A stretch of DNA of 64,000 bases, from NCBI GenBank assembly GCA_000824785.1, contig CCNB01000003.1, positions 242,899 to 306,898 on the forward strand. The letters run 5' to 3'. The notes under the pieces are model-generated. The model did no database searches, was not told the origin of the DNA, and saw nothing but the letters and a program-made list of their open reading frames with translations. This document shows, one piece after another, positions 17,197-25,669 of this stretch (positions are counted from its first letter, which is position 1; each line of letters starts with the position of its first letter). This DNA comes from Mesorhizobium plurifarium (lineage in GTDB: Bacteria > Pseudomonadota > Alphaproteobacteria > Rhizobiales > Rhizobiaceae). Both the position numbers and the translations under genes were made by a program.

Positions 17197-17534
17197 CATG
17201 GGACTCCTCCTGAAGAGTCCCCCCAACGATGGAATCTAGCATCACGCTCGGGTGGTCCGCATTTAACTTTGATGCATGCCGAAGGGTCTTGGCCAAGCGC
17301 GACGAACCGAGCCAACCTTTTCTGGCGATATGCGTTGTCCCTTGGAAATTCGCTTCAGCGCGGTGGCGCCGGCCGGCTTTCACGCCGCTCGACCCGCCTG
17401 AAAGGCAAGCGGAGGATATTTCGCAGTTCCGACCGAGACGCCAAATACTGCCCGCTGAATGAGACTGCGCCGGCCCCATGCGTTTCTAGCCTGGCCGGGG
17501 CGCTCTCACGAGCACTGACCATGAGGAGGATCCC

Positions 17535-17852
17535 ATGAAGAAAGCGCTTCTCATCGCGGCTTTCGCTCTGATCCCGGCTCTGCCGGCGGTTGCGCAGACC
17601 GCCCAGCAGGGGGACGAGCAACCGACGGATCAGCAGACGCATAACTGTCAGGCCAAGCCCGACGCCAACGATCAGCAGCAGAAACAGAAGCAAGAGGCCG
17701 ATACGGATGAACTGTCGAAACAGCTCGGCAATTGCGGCGGCGTGCTGAAGCCGCCGCCGACCGGCGACAAGAACGCAACGCCGCCGCCGCCGACCGGCAG
17801 CGAGATGCCGGTGATCAAGCCCGGCCAGGTGCCGCCGCAGACGGGCCAATGA
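17535..17852 (+). CDS. Small secreted hypothetical protein
   Basis: 105 residues with a clear signal peptide (MKKALLIAAFALIPALPAVAQ, cleavage after AQ) and a mature Gln/Asp/Pro-rich region with two cysteines (HNCQAK, GNCGG) that may form a disulphide, then Pro-rich PPPTGDKN repeats. ATG preceded by GAGGAGG. Similar in style to the secreted protein at 37198. Periplasmic; function unknown. Confidence 0.6.
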   Translation: MKKALLIAAFALIPALPAVAQTAQQGDEQPTDQQTHNCQAKPDANDQQQKQKQEADTDELSKQLGNCGGVLKPPPTGDKNATPPPPTGSEMPVIKPGQVPPQTGQ

Positions 17853-17873
17853 GAACTGATCGGTCGACCAAGG

Positions 17874-18056
17874 TCAGTGTTTGCGCTTTCCGCTTTCTAC
17901 CGGCTTGACGGTCGAGCCGTGGGCTTCGCGGATCATCTGTAATGCTTCGTCGCGGGTGAGCCCGCATTTGCGGGCAAAATAGGCCGCCTCGAGGATTTCA
18001 GCGCGAGATGCCGCCGAAACGCCTGCGGGAGTCTGCCTGTTCTTCTTCTTGGCCAT
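17874..18056 (-). CDS. Small hypothetical protein
   Basis: 60 residues, basic ends around a short helical domain (SRAEILEAAYFARKCGLTRD EALQMIREAHG) that resembles small two-helix DUF3606-type proteins. Convergent with the secreted-protein gene, 21 bases apart. Function unknown. Confidence 0.55.
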   Translation of the reverse strand: MAKKKNRQTPAGVSAASRAEILEAAYFARKCGLTRDEALQMIREAHGSTVKPVESGKRKH

Positions 18057-18302
18057 CGGCTCACCGTGCCATGAATCACTTAGTCAGCTAATTATATGTC
18101 CGTCGTTTCTTATTGCAAATTCGCCACCGTTTTTGACAGCATCTTCGGGGACCATTGCGCCGGCATCGAATTGTGACTTGCCGGCCGCGCGAGCCACCGG
18201 CTGCCGAACATGTTGAGTCGCCGCTTGTTCCGAAGATTTCCGCGGCGGCATCGCCGGCATCAGCGGGCTCAAAGTCCCGTCGATCTCCCTCACTAAACCT
18301 TA

Positions 18303-18327
18303 GGAACGAAAGCCAGTTCTGCGAATT
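18303..18327 (+). promoter_or_regulatory. General-stress (EcfG/RpoE2-type) promoter
   Basis: GGAAC-N18-TT, 34 bases before the ATG of the 25-residue protein at 18361. The remainder of the 18057-18360 gap shows nothing else recognisable. Confidence 0.65.
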
Positions 18328-18360
18328 GGTATTCCGTCTCGACAGCAACAGGAGGTTACT

Positions 18361-18438
18361 ATGGGACGAGGTATATTGCTTTGGCTGCTGGGGGTTCCAA
18401 TCCCGATCATCATCCTGCTTATGCTGTTCGCGCGGTAG
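18361..18438 (+). CDS. 25-residue membrane microprotein
   Basis: Reads MGRGILLWLLGVPIPIIILL followed by MLFAR: a positively charged start, one transmembrane helix with a central Pro-x-Pro, and an Arg end. Strong ribosome site AGGAGG 6 bases before the ATG and a stress promoter 34 bases upstream make it convincing despite its size. It precedes the PhnA-like gene by 10 bases, so the two form an operon. Possibly a membrane-stress microprotein; function inferred only from location. Confidence 0.7.
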   Translation: MGRGILLWLLGVPIPIIILLMLFAR

Positions 18439-18448
18439 GAGATGGGTG

Positions 18449-19357
18449 ATGAATTCCGCTGTAACTGACGTCGAACTTTACGGCGCGACCGAGTCTTCGT
18501 CTTCCGCCGTGAGTTGGGGTCCGATCGTTGCGGGAGCCTTCGCCGCGGCGACCCTGACAGTGGTCTTGATGCTGATCGGCTCCGGGTTGGGGCTAACCAT
18601 GGTTTCGCCCTGGACCGGCGCCAGCGCCTCGACCACCACTTTCGCGGTTTCGGCCGCCGTGTGGCTGATCGTCGTGCAGTGGCTGTCGGCCGGGCTGGGC
18701 GGCTACTTGACCGGCCGGCTACGGACGAAATGGGTCGGCATTCACGACAATGAAGTCTACTTCCGCGACACCGCGCATGGCTTTCTGGCCTGGGCACTGG
18801 CGACGCTGCTGGTTGCCGGCGTGTTCGGCTCTGCCTTGTCCGCAACAATCGGGGCGGGCGTGCAAGCGGGGTCCAACGTTGCGGCGGGCGCGGCGGCGGG
18901 TGCTTCGACGGCAGCCGCGAATGGCGCCGCCGCAACCGACAACAACACCTTGGGTTATTTCATCGACCAGCTCTTCCGCCCTGCCGACACAGGTAACGTC
19001 GCCCCAGCCGGCCAGAATGACGCCGGCATGACGGCGCAGGCAACACGCATCCTGGTGGCAAGCGCCGCCAAGGGCGAGGTGTCGGCCGACGACAAAGCCT
19101 ATCTTGCGAAGCTGGTAGCCTCCCGCACCGGGCTTTCTCAGGCCGATGCCGCCAAGCGCGTCGATACTGTGCTTGCCGGCATTGAAGACGCCAAGAACAA
19201 GGCGAAGGCGGCCGCCGACACCGCCAGAAAGGCAGGTGCCACCTTCGCGCTCGTCGGCGCCCTGTCGATGATCGTTGGAGCTTTCATTGCCAGCGTTGCC
19301 GGCGCTCTCGGCGGCAGGCAGCGCGACGAAGACGAAGCGCTCTTCGTTCGGGGCTGA
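18449..19357 (+). CDS. Membrane protein of the rhizobial PhnA-like group
   Basis: 302 residues with about five hydrophobic segments: two near the N-terminus (WGPIVAGAFAAATLTVVLML and FAVSAAVWLIVVQWLSAGLG), one at ~110 (AWALATLLVAGVFGSAL), and a C-terminal pair region (TFALVGALSMIVGAFIASVA) before GGRQRDEDE. The middle is an Ala-rich soluble stretch. Such proteins are often named PhnA-like in rhizobia although unrelated to phosphonate metabolism. ATG at 18449 has AGGAG 7 bases upstream. Probably stress-induced with the 25-residue gene. Confidence 0.75.
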   Translation: MNSAVTDVELYGATESSSSAVSWGPIVAGAFAAATLTVVLMLIGSGLGLTMVSPWTGASASTTTFAVSAAVWLIVVQWLSAGLGGYLTGRLRTKWVGIHDNEVYFRDTAHGFLAWALATLLVAGVFGSALSATIGAGVQAGSNVAAGAAAGASTAAANGAAATDNNTLGYFIDQLFRPADTGNVAPAGQNDAGMTAQATRILVASAAKGEVSADDKAYLAKLVASRTGLSQADAAKRVDTVLAGIEDAKNKAKAAADTARKAGATFALVGALSMIVGAFIASVAGALGGRQRDEDEALFVRG

Positions 19358-19485
19358 CACCCCCCGGCTGCCTTCGGCATCCCTCGTCAGGTGCGCCCGC
19401 TGGCCTTGCCGGCGGGCGTCTATTGTCGGTGGATGCGTCACCAGCCTGGGCGCGATTCCTTCGACAAACGCGGGTGCGAACGGCC

Positions 19486-19716
19486 TCACCGAGCCTGCTG
19501 ATTCTCCCGCCGCTCTTCCTGCCGTTTCTCGATCTCGTAGGAGAGCCAGCGACAGAACATGCCGATGATCGAGGTGGCCGCTCCTCCGAGCAGACAGGCC
19601 GTCAGCAAAGGACTTTTCGAGGCGCTGTCCCAACTTACGGTCGCCAGCAGGATCACGCTCACGGTGGAGATCAGATAGCCGGTGCCCTTGAGCAGATGAA
19701 GCGAAGATTTGGTCAT
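19486..19716 (-). CDS. Small two-span membrane protein
   Basis: 76 residues with two hydrophobic segments (YLISTVSVILLATVSW and LLTACLLGGAATSIIGMFC) and a charged C-terminal tail (IEKRQEERRENQQAR). Unrecognised; no stress promoter seen. Confidence 0.5.
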   Translation of the reverse strand: MTKSSLHLLKGTGYLISTVSVILLATVSWDSASKSPLLTACLLGGAATSIIGMFCRWLSYEIEKRQEERRENQQAR

Positions 19717-19846
19717 GTTTGCCCGCCTTCAAAATGAATAATCAATGCTGACCGAAGTCGCGCACTGTCCCTCCAGATGACCGGTTGGGTGCAGCTCAGG
19801 CGTTGACCGCCTTCTCGTCTTAGGTGCCGCGCAGCGGGCGCAGCAC

Positions 19847-21157
19847 TCACAAGAACCATTGAGCGACCAGACCGAGCGACGACATACCCATTGCCAATGT
19901 CGATAGCCAACCCAGCGCGCGCAGCCAGCCCTGGACCGGGAATTCTCCCATGATGTCCTTACGGGCAGCCATCAGCATCATCACGACCATGACCGGCACA
20001 GCGCACATGCCGTTTATCACGGCGCTCCAGTAAAGCGCCTTGATCGGGTCGATTGGGGTGAACATGATCCCAGTGCCAAGAGCGGTCGCCGCGGCGAGCG
20101 TGGCGTAGAAGGCGGCGGCTTCCTTCGGCTTGCGCTGAAGGCCGACCGGCCAGCGCAGCGCTTCGCCTACTGCGAATGCCGCCGAACCCGCCAGCACCGG
20201 CACCGCCAGAAGTCCGGTGCCGATGATGCCCGCCGAGAAGACGATGAAAGCGAATTCTCCAGCCGCCGGTTCCAGCGCCTTTGCCGCGTCCGTTGACGAG
20301 GCGATGTCCGTCACCCCCGCCTTGTGAAGGGTCGCGGCGGTGGTGAAGATGATCGCGACGGCGATCAAATTCGAGAACGCCATTCCGACCAGCGTGTCGG
20401 CGCGTATCCGCCCGAACGCCCGTGTGGCTTGCCAGGGCGCCCATCGCAGCGGCTCGGCGGTCAGCTTGAGCTCCTCCTCTTCGACCTCCTGCGAGGCCTG
20501 CCAGAAGAACAGATACGGCGAGATCGTCGTGCCAAGGATCGCCAGCAATGTCGTGAAGAAAGCCCCGCTCCATTCGAGGTGCGGAATTAACAGGCCTTTG
20601 GCCGCGTCGATCCAGGGCACATTGGCCGCGAACATCGCGATGACGTAGGCAAAAAGGCTCAAGGTGGTCCATTTGAGGACCGTCACGTAGCGGGTGTAGT
20701 CGAGGAACACGATCGCCGAGACACAGATGATCGCGAAAGCGACGACATAGAGGGAACTCGGCCCGCCAACGAGCAGTTTCAACGCGTCGGCCATGGCGCT
20801 GAGATCGGCGCCGATGTTGATGACGTTGGCAACGAACAGCAGCATCACCACAACGGAAAGCAGCGGGGCCGGATAGTGCCGGCTGAGGTTGCCTGAAATA
20901 CCCTTGCCCGTGGTGCGGCCAATGCGAGCGGCGATCTCCTGGATTGCCGCCATCAGCGGGAAGGTGAACAGCATGGACCAGCCGATATCGAATCCGAGTT
21001 GGGCTCCAGCCTGGCTGTAAGTTCCGATGCCGGAGGGATCGTCATCGGACGCACCGGTGATGAATCCGGGCCCGATCGTGCGAAGGAACCGTTGGAAAGG
21101 ACCTTTCGCCAACGTGCTGCTTTGTTCTCTATCGATTTGCGAACCGATCCCGGTCAT
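19847..21157 (-). CDS. Nramp-related divalent metal transporter
   Basis: 436-residue inner-membrane protein with ~11 hydrophobic segments and the Nramp fold. The N-terminal GPGFITGASDDDPSGIGTYS aligns with the family's TM1, but the usual DPGN is DPSG (residues 40-43). In TM6 the usual metal-binding Met-Pro-His reads SPY (213-215, TISPYLFFWQ). It therefore belongs to the divergent Nramp-like branch and may move another ion such as Mg. A GGAAC-N18-TT promoter lies ~100 bases upstream. Confidence 0.8.
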   Translation of the reverse strand: MTGIGSQIDREQSSTLAKGPFQRFLRTIGPGFITGASDDDPSGIGTYSQAGAQLGFDIGWSMLFTFPLMAAIQEIAARIGRTTGKGISGNLSRHYPAPLLSVVVMLLFVANVINIGADLSAMADALKLLVGGPSSLYVVAFAIICVSAIVFLDYTRYVTVLKWTTLSLFAYVIAMFAANVPWIDAAKGLLIPHLEWSGAFFTTLLAILGTTISPYLFFWQASQEVEEEELKLTAEPLRWAPWQATRAFGRIRADTLVGMAFSNLIAVAIIFTTAATLHKAGVTDIASSTDAAKALEPAAGEFAFIVFSAGIIGTGLLAVPVLAGSAAFAVGEALRWPVGLQRKPKEAAAFYATLAAATALGTGIMFTPIDPIKALYWSAVINGMCAVPVMVVMMLMAARKDIMGEFPVQGWLRALGWLSTLAMGMSSLGLVAQWFL

Positions 21158-21260
21158 AGGAAGGCCGCCGGCGCGGGGTCGGCCGTGAGCGCGAGGTGCG
21201 CCAAGGATTTGGGGCGGCTCTTCCGCATTGCATAAGCACCTGCTAACGAAGGCATAAGGT

Positions 21261-21285
21261 AACCGGCGGATGAACGATCGGTTCC
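21261..21285 (-). promoter_or_regulatory. General-stress (EcfG/RpoE2-type) promoter
   Basis: Minus strand GGAACC, TT 18 bases after GGAAC (CCGGTT). Serves the Nramp-like gene. Confidence 0.7.
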
Positions 21286-21398
21286 AGAGTGACGGTCACC
21301 TGGGCATGGCCAGCCGAGGTTCCCACCGCATTCGTTCATGGCCCAGAGGTTCTCACCGACGGTCAGAAAACCGTGCGAGGCAGGCATCCGCTGTCCCC

Positions 21399-21938
21399 TC
21401 AATGCGAGAATTTTCGCTTGAAAATTTTCATCCCCTCCACAAGCGAAGCCCTGGCCTCGGCGGCGTTTTGCCAACCCTTAAGCTTGATCTTCTTGCCGGT
21501 GCCCAATACCGACGAAAGAAAAAACTGCTCTATCTCCCGGCGAAGATCCTGTGGGACATCGGCGATAGCGACGGGCTCGTCCTGCGCGTCTTCCTTGTGC
21601 GGGCAGAAGATATACCTGTCGTTACGAACCTTCGAGCCATCGGGGTCCTGCTGCTTCACGCGAAGCGCGCCAAGTAGGTCGCATTTAATAACAACGCCCG
21701 GGGCGGCGGCGGCCTGATGGATGACGAGCCCGTCCAGGGGATCGCCATCGTCCCCCAACGTGGACGGCACGAAACCCCAATCATAGGGGTAGGTATTTCC
21801 CACCGGAAGAGGGCGGGAGTATTCGAACACGCGGGTCTTCCGTTCATAGGCTAGTTTCGCGGCCGATCCCCGCGGCGTCTCGACGACCACACGGAATAGT
21901 TTACCAGAGATTGCCGGAAGTTTGAGGTAATCAGCCAT
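21399..21938 (-). CDS. ppa: Inorganic pyrophosphatase (family I)
   Basis: 179 residues. Hydrolyses pyrophosphate to phosphate with Mg. The family signature DGDPLDGLV is intact, and VVVETPRGSAAKLAYERKT, YPYDWGFVPSTLGDDGDPLD and the C-terminal KGWQNAAEA region are in the expected order. ATG at 21938 is chosen by family start; no clear ribosome site is seen. This divergent form among stress genes is probably an accessory copy rather than the housekeeping enzyme. Confidence 0.85.
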   Translation of the reverse strand: MADYLKLPAISGKLFRVVVETPRGSAAKLAYERKTRVFEYSRPLPVGNTYPYDWGFVPSTLGDDGDPLDGLVIHQAAAAPGVVIKCDLLGALRVKQQDPDGSKVRNDRYIFCPHKEDAQDEPVAIADVPQDLRREIEQFFLSSVLGTGKKIKLKGWQNAAEARASLVEGMKIFKRKFSH

Positions 21939-22050
21939 TTCAAATCGGGAGCCGCGCCGAGTCAGTTGCGCAAAGTGAACTTTCACCGGCAGGGGAAGGT
22001 TCCAGGGCGAGGATGCGTTGCGGATCGTTGAGATCAACCGCGAGCCGATT

Positions 22051-22296
22051 TTAGCAAACCGATGGCAAAGGATAACTCGTACGACCGACAACCCTGAACT
22101 CGAAAACGCCAGGGCGCAGCCGCGTCGGCGGCCTGTCGGTCAGCTCGACGACCCGAATCCATCTGTCGGCACCGGCGCGTAGCGTGACCTCGACGCCGAG
22201 CGCCTTTCGGGCCGCCTCGTACGGCGCCATCGCCTCGACGGCATGGCTTGCAAGGACGGTCTCGCCATCCATCTCTTCGACGCGATAGGCCTTCAT
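22051..22296 (-). CDS. Small hypothetical protein
   Basis: 81 residues: MKAYRVEEMDGETVLASHAV, a helix APYEAARKALGVEV, then beta-rich WIRVVELTDR. Looks like a compact alpha/beta domain. Unrecognised, although this layout is seen in other small rhizobial proteins. Confidence 0.6.
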   Translation of the reverse strand: MKAYRVEEMDGETVLASHAVEAMAPYEAARKALGVEVTLRAGADRWIRVVELTDRPPTRLRPGVFEFRVVGRTSYPLPSVC

Positions 22297-22522
22297 TCAT
22301 CGAATCCCCGCCCTCAGTTTGGCCGACCGCGGGGCAGAGCAAAATTACATTTGATATTTTGCGCCATGCTGGCGCGTCCTCGGCGCAGCCGGCGCGCTTC
22401 CCACCGGCTTATCGGCCGAAGAGGAGGAAGGCCGGCAGCGCGACGAAGATCGGAACCGCAGCGGCTGTCGCGCGGAATGTCTCGGCCCCGTCGGGAAATT
22501 CCGTCGCTTTCGCTCCGGCAAT

Positions 22523-22547
22523 GGAACATAAGCGCCGGTGGCCGGTT
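22523..22547 (+). promoter_or_regulatory. General-stress (EcfG/RpoE2-type) promoter
   Basis: GGAAC-N18-TT (CCGGTTCGG at the -10). It lies 121 bases before the gene at 22668, leaving a structured leader. Confidence 0.7.
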
Positions 22548-22591
22548 CGGTGCGCGGCGGCTCCCCCGCCGCCATCGGGGTCCCTCCCGAT

Positions 22592-22627
22592 AGAAGCCCG
22601 CCCGCTCACCCCTCCGGACGGGCTTCT
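22592..22627 (+). promoter_or_regulatory. Leader hairpin in a stress-gene 5' UTR
   Basis: Nine-base perfect stem AGAAGCCCG / CGGGCTTCT with an 18-base loop, between the stress promoter and the gene at 22668. No T run follows, so it is not an ordinary terminator. A similar GCCCGCC / GGCGGGC hairpin sits in the leader of the gene at 25800. Confidence 0.45.
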
Positions 22628-22667
22628 CTGTGGGGGAGAATTTCTTTCAGCCGTGGGAAAGACCGGC

Positions 22668-22910
22668 ATGGCAGGCAAGACAACGCATGATCAGCAGCAG
22701 CGCATCATCGAGGAGCGCGTCAACACCAAGAATGCCGGCAAGGATTTCAATGCCGAGGAGGAACTGAAGCGGCCGCATCAGGAGCGGGCTGCCCGCGCGA
22801 AGGACAATACGTTGAAGCCTGCCGAGAGCGACCTGACCGATCCCGACGACCGGCAGATGCTGCGCGGCGAGAACCAGGAATCCCCGCACCGGAAACGGCG
22901 TTCTGAATGA
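22668..22910 (+). CDS. Small hydrophilic stress-island protein
   Basis: 80 residues, highly charged, no hydrophobic core (MAGKTTHDQQQRIIEERVNT, AEEELKRPHQERAARAKDN, ESDLTDPDDRQMLRG). Probably disordered. Expressed from the stress promoter at 22523. Unrecognised. Confidence 0.65.
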   Translation: MAGKTTHDQQQRIIEERVNTKNAGKDFNAEEELKRPHQERAARAKDNTLKPAESDLTDPDDRQMLRGENQESPHRKRRSE

Positions 22911-22964
22911 TGCATGTCGCTCGAAAACTGCGCAGCGGTTTTGGCAAGCTGCCTTCAGCGGCGA

Positions 22965-23684
22965 TCAGCGCGGCTCGCGCGTCATTGAAAGATAGGTCGG
23001 GTCGAACTCGGCGATCTGCTGCAGCTTCTGCCAGTCGAGGATCGTCACCGTATGGTTTGCCCAGGCGATCACGCCGCTGTTGCGCAGCGCGCTGATGACA
23101 CGGTTCATATGCACCACCGACAGGCCCAGCACGTCGGCGAGCTCGGCTTGCGAAACGGGCAAATGGAAGCTCATGCCGTTGGTGCGCTTCACCACTTGCA
23201 GCCTGACGAACAGCTCGCAGAACAGATGCGCCAGATGGGAGACTTTCGAGCGCCGCCCCATGGCGACGATCCACTCGCGGTGGATGGCGCCGTCGATCAG
23301 CGTGTCGAGCCACAAGAGCCGCGTCAGGTGCGGAGCCCGCTCGGTGATGCTACGCAGCTTCGAATGGTCGGCCAGGATGACGCGGCAGGGCGAGAGCGCG
23401 ATGACGCCGTGGTCCATCGTCTTCAGCAGAAAGGCATAGAGGTCGACGAAATCGCCTGGAATCTGCAGCGATGTGAATTGCCGGCCGCCATCGGCAAGCA
23501 CCTTGTAACGCGCGGCGAGCCCGTCGAGGATGAGCGTGCTGTAGGCCGGCCGCGATCCGGACGCGACGATGTCCTGCCCGGCGGCGAAGCTGCGCTCGCC
23601 CGTCATCAAATTGCCGAGCAGGGATTGCTCATCATCCGACAGGCTGTCGTGCTGGCCGAGATTCAGGAAAAGCGATTCAAGCAT
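22965..23684 (-). CDS. Crp/Fnr family transcriptional regulator, paralogue 2
   Basis: 239 residues, colinear with the regulator at 15803 throughout (shared GDFVDLYAFLLKTMDHG, IHREWIVAMGRRSK, LADVLGLSVVHMNRVI, EFDPTYLSMTREPR). Beta-roll sensor plus winged helix; no Fnr-type cysteine cluster. The upstream 23685-23986 gap holds its probable promoter region but no clear motif. Confidence 0.85.
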   Translation of the reverse strand: MLESLFLNLGQHDSLSDDEQSLLGNLMTGERSFAAGQDIVASGSRPAYSTLILDGLAARYKVLADGGRQFTSLQIPGDFVDLYAFLLKTMDHGVIALSPCRVILADHSKLRSITERAPHLTRLLWLDTLIDGAIHREWIVAMGRRSKVSHLAHLFCELFVRLQVVKRTNGMSFHLPVSQAELADVLGLSVVHMNRVISALRNSGVIAWANHTVTILDWQKLQQIAEFDPTYLSMTREPR

Positions 23685-23986
23685 TCATGTCTTCCATGAG
23701 CGGGCCGAGCGGCCCGGTCACAGGGGATGTCACAAGTGATTCAAAACAGGCGCGTTTGACGAGGTATGGGGTTGTTAGACACAGTGCGCTAACATTTGAT
23801 AACTCGGCGCTTTTTCTCTGGCGAAATGCCGATTGACGCATTGCGGCCGGTGCCGCCGGATCGCTCGGCCGCCGCGCCTTTCTGGAAGCGACGCAAGGTG
23901 GCGCGCCGGGAGCGTCGCGAAGGCAAGCCGATCCGGATATTCCGGCGTGCCGGCCTCATCGAACCTTGCGCCGGCCGAGGAGTTGC

Positions 23987-25234
23987 ATGCCGGCTTCATG
24001 GCCAAAGGAATATCGCGCGGCGGCGGATTTTGTCGCCGCGGCCTATCGTCCCGAACAGGACGAGGCCGGGCTGGAGACGATCGAGAGGGCGGCCGACCGG
24101 GTTCTTGAGGAAACCGGCATCCGCTTTCTGGACGATCCGCAGACCATCGACGTTCTCAAGCAGGCCGGTGGCGTGGCGACCGGGGATGTCGTGCGCCTGG
24201 ACGGGGCCGAGTTGCGCCGCATCATACGCCGGCATGCGCCGGCAAAGTTTCTGCTGCGCGGCAGGAATCCGGCGCGGGATACGCCGGTCGGCGCAGGCGC
24301 ACCGCCGGTCTTCGCGCCGATCTACGGCGCGCCCAATGTCGTGCTCGACAACGGGGCGAGAGAGGCGGGAAGCCGGCGGATCTACGGCGAACTTGTCGCC
24401 GCCGCGCATGCCGCGCCGGGGCTCACCAACACCGGGCAGATGATCTGCGTCATGGAGGACATCCCCGAGGATCGGCGGCCGTTGGAGATGCTGCTTGCGC
24501 ATCTCGGCCGCTCCGACAAGCCGTTCATGGGCAACATCGCTTCGCCGGCGGTCGCCGAAGCGGTAATCGACCTGACCGCCGCGGCAGTCGCGCGGCCGGC
24601 CTCTGCCGGCGAGTGCAACCTTCTCCACCTGATCAACGCCACGCCGCCGCTCACCTATTGGCCGAACCCATTGAAGTGCCTGCGGGCAATCGCGCTGAAG
24701 GGCGAGGCGAGCATGGTTTCGTCCTACATGATGATGGGCGCGACGTCGCCCGTCACCGTGGCCGGCGCGCTTATCCAGGGCTATGCGGAGGTGCTTGCCG
24801 GACTTGCGCTGGCGCAGATCTGGCGTCCGGGCGCGCCGGTCGTGATGGGCATCCTAGCCTATCCTTTTGATATGCGCCGGATGCTGCCCAGCTTCGGCGA
24901 TCCGGCCTCCCAGCTCGTTCAGTTCTACGCGGCCGAGCTGGGCAGGCGGCTTGGCGTGCCGATACGGGGCGACGGCGCGATCACCTCGGCCAAGATCGAC
25001 GACGCGCAATCCGGTGCCGAAGGGGGCAGGGTACTCTCGGCCTCGATGGCCTCCGGCGCGAGCTTCATCCTCCACGCCTCCGGTTGGCTGGAGCAGGGCC
25101 GCACAGTGTCGTTCGAAAAATTCGGTCGCGATGCCGCTGCTCTGGCTGAACTCGGCAAGCCGACCGAGCCGCCGCCCCTGCCGCTTAACCGGGACATCGA
25201 GACTGAAATATGCAGCCGCATTACGCGGCTTTGA
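23987..25234 (+). CDS. Trimethylamine methyltransferase MttB-family protein, C-terminally short
   Basis: 415 residues of the MttB superfamily, the non-pyrrolysine type with glycine-betaine or related N-methyl substrates. Family blocks: VLEETGIRFLDDPQTIDVL, GAPNVVLDNG, CVMEDIPEDRRPLEML, TSPVTVAGALIQGYAEVLAG and ASGASFILHASGWLEQGRTV. It ends soon after this last block, whereas family members usually continue for about 70-100 residues (the Gly-Pro-Gly-Gly-His and terminal helices). A terminator-like hairpin follows at once, so this looks like a genuine shortening. ATG at 23987 has GAGGAG upstream. Confidence 0.78.
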   Translation: MPASWPKEYRAAADFVAAAYRPEQDEAGLETIERAADRVLEETGIRFLDDPQTIDVLKQAGGVATGDVVRLDGAELRRIIRRHAPAKFLLRGRNPARDTPVGAGAPPVFAPIYGAPNVVLDNGAREAGSRRIYGELVAAAHAAPGLTNTGQMICVMEDIPEDRRPLEMLLAHLGRSDKPFMGNIASPAVAEAVIDLTAAAVARPASAGECNLLHLINATPPLTYWPNPLKCLRAIALKGEASMVSSYMMMGATSPVTVAGALIQGYAEVLAGLALAQIWRPGAPVVMGILAYPFDMRRMLPSFGDPASQLVQFYAAELGRRLGVPIRGDGAITSAKIDDAQSGAEGGRVLSASMASGASFILHASGWLEQGRTVSFEKFGRDAAALAELGKPTEPPPLPLNRDIETEICSRITRL

Positions 25235-25246
25235 CCTGCCAAAGAA

Positions 25247-25274
25247 AAGGGCGCCGTCGCGAGACAGCGCCCTT
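25247..25274. terminator. Terminator-like hairpin between convergent genes
   Basis: AAGGGCGC / GCGCCCTT eight-base stem with a 12-base loop, placed between the MttB-family stop and the CsbD stop. Likely acts on both strands although T runs are weak. Confidence 0.6.
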
Positions 25275-25294
25275 CCTGGTTACGCAGTCGGCTT

Positions 25295-25498
25295 TTACCA
25301 TCCTTGGCGGTCGTACCAGTCGTCGATGTCGCGGCGCACGCGATCCTTCTCGAGGCCGTAGCGTTCCTGGATCTTCCCTTCAAGCTGATCGCGTTTTCCC
25401 GCGATGCGGTCGAGGTCATCGTCGGTTAGCTTGCCCCACTGTTCCTTGACCTTGCCCTTCATCTGTTTCCAATTGCCTTCGACGCGGTTCCAATCCAT
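25295..25498 (-). CDS. CsbD family general stress protein
   Basis: 67 residues. MDWNRVEGNWKQMKGKVKEQ WG is the CsbD hallmark, followed by KLTDDDLDRIAGKRDQLEG. Small hydrophilic stress protein. Very strong ribosome site AGGAGGTAAGG before the ATG and a GGAAC-N18-TT promoter 31 bases upstream. Confidence 0.9.
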   Translation of the reverse strand: MDWNRVEGNWKQMKGKVKEQWGKLTDDDLDRIAGKRDQLEGKIQERYGLEKDRVRRDIDDWYDRQGW

Positions 25499-25528
25499 TG
25501 CCTTACCTCCTGTTGAACACGAGTGGCT

Positions 25529-25553
25529 AACGATGGCGCGGTCGCGAGGTTCC
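25529..25553 (-). promoter_or_regulatory. General-stress (EcfG/RpoE2-type) promoter
   Basis: Minus strand GGAACC, CGTT at the -10 with TT 18 bases after GGAAC. The best match in the window to the general-stress sigma consensus; serves csbD. Confidence 0.78.
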
Positions 25554-25644
25554 TGCCGCAAAACGTTTGTTGGCCGGCAGGCTTGGCAGCGTCACGGGTC
25601 TGCCGGCGCGGCGACCGCGCTAGTGAAAATTGCAGGGCGTTGCG

Positions 25645-25669
25645 GGAACATTCGGCTTGCGCGGATGTT
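25645..25669 (+). promoter_or_regulatory. General-stress (EcfG/RpoE2-type) promoter
   Basis: GGAAC-N18-TT, 131 bases before the HD-domain gene at 25800; back-to-back with the csbD promoter. The leader contains a GCCCGCC / GGCGGGC hairpin near 25745-25776. Confidence 0.65.

Noticed and set aside
21938..22000. General-stress promoter for the pyrophosphatase gene
   Set aside because: GGAACC is present on the minus strand but TT is 19 rather than 18 bases away, so the site was not counted.
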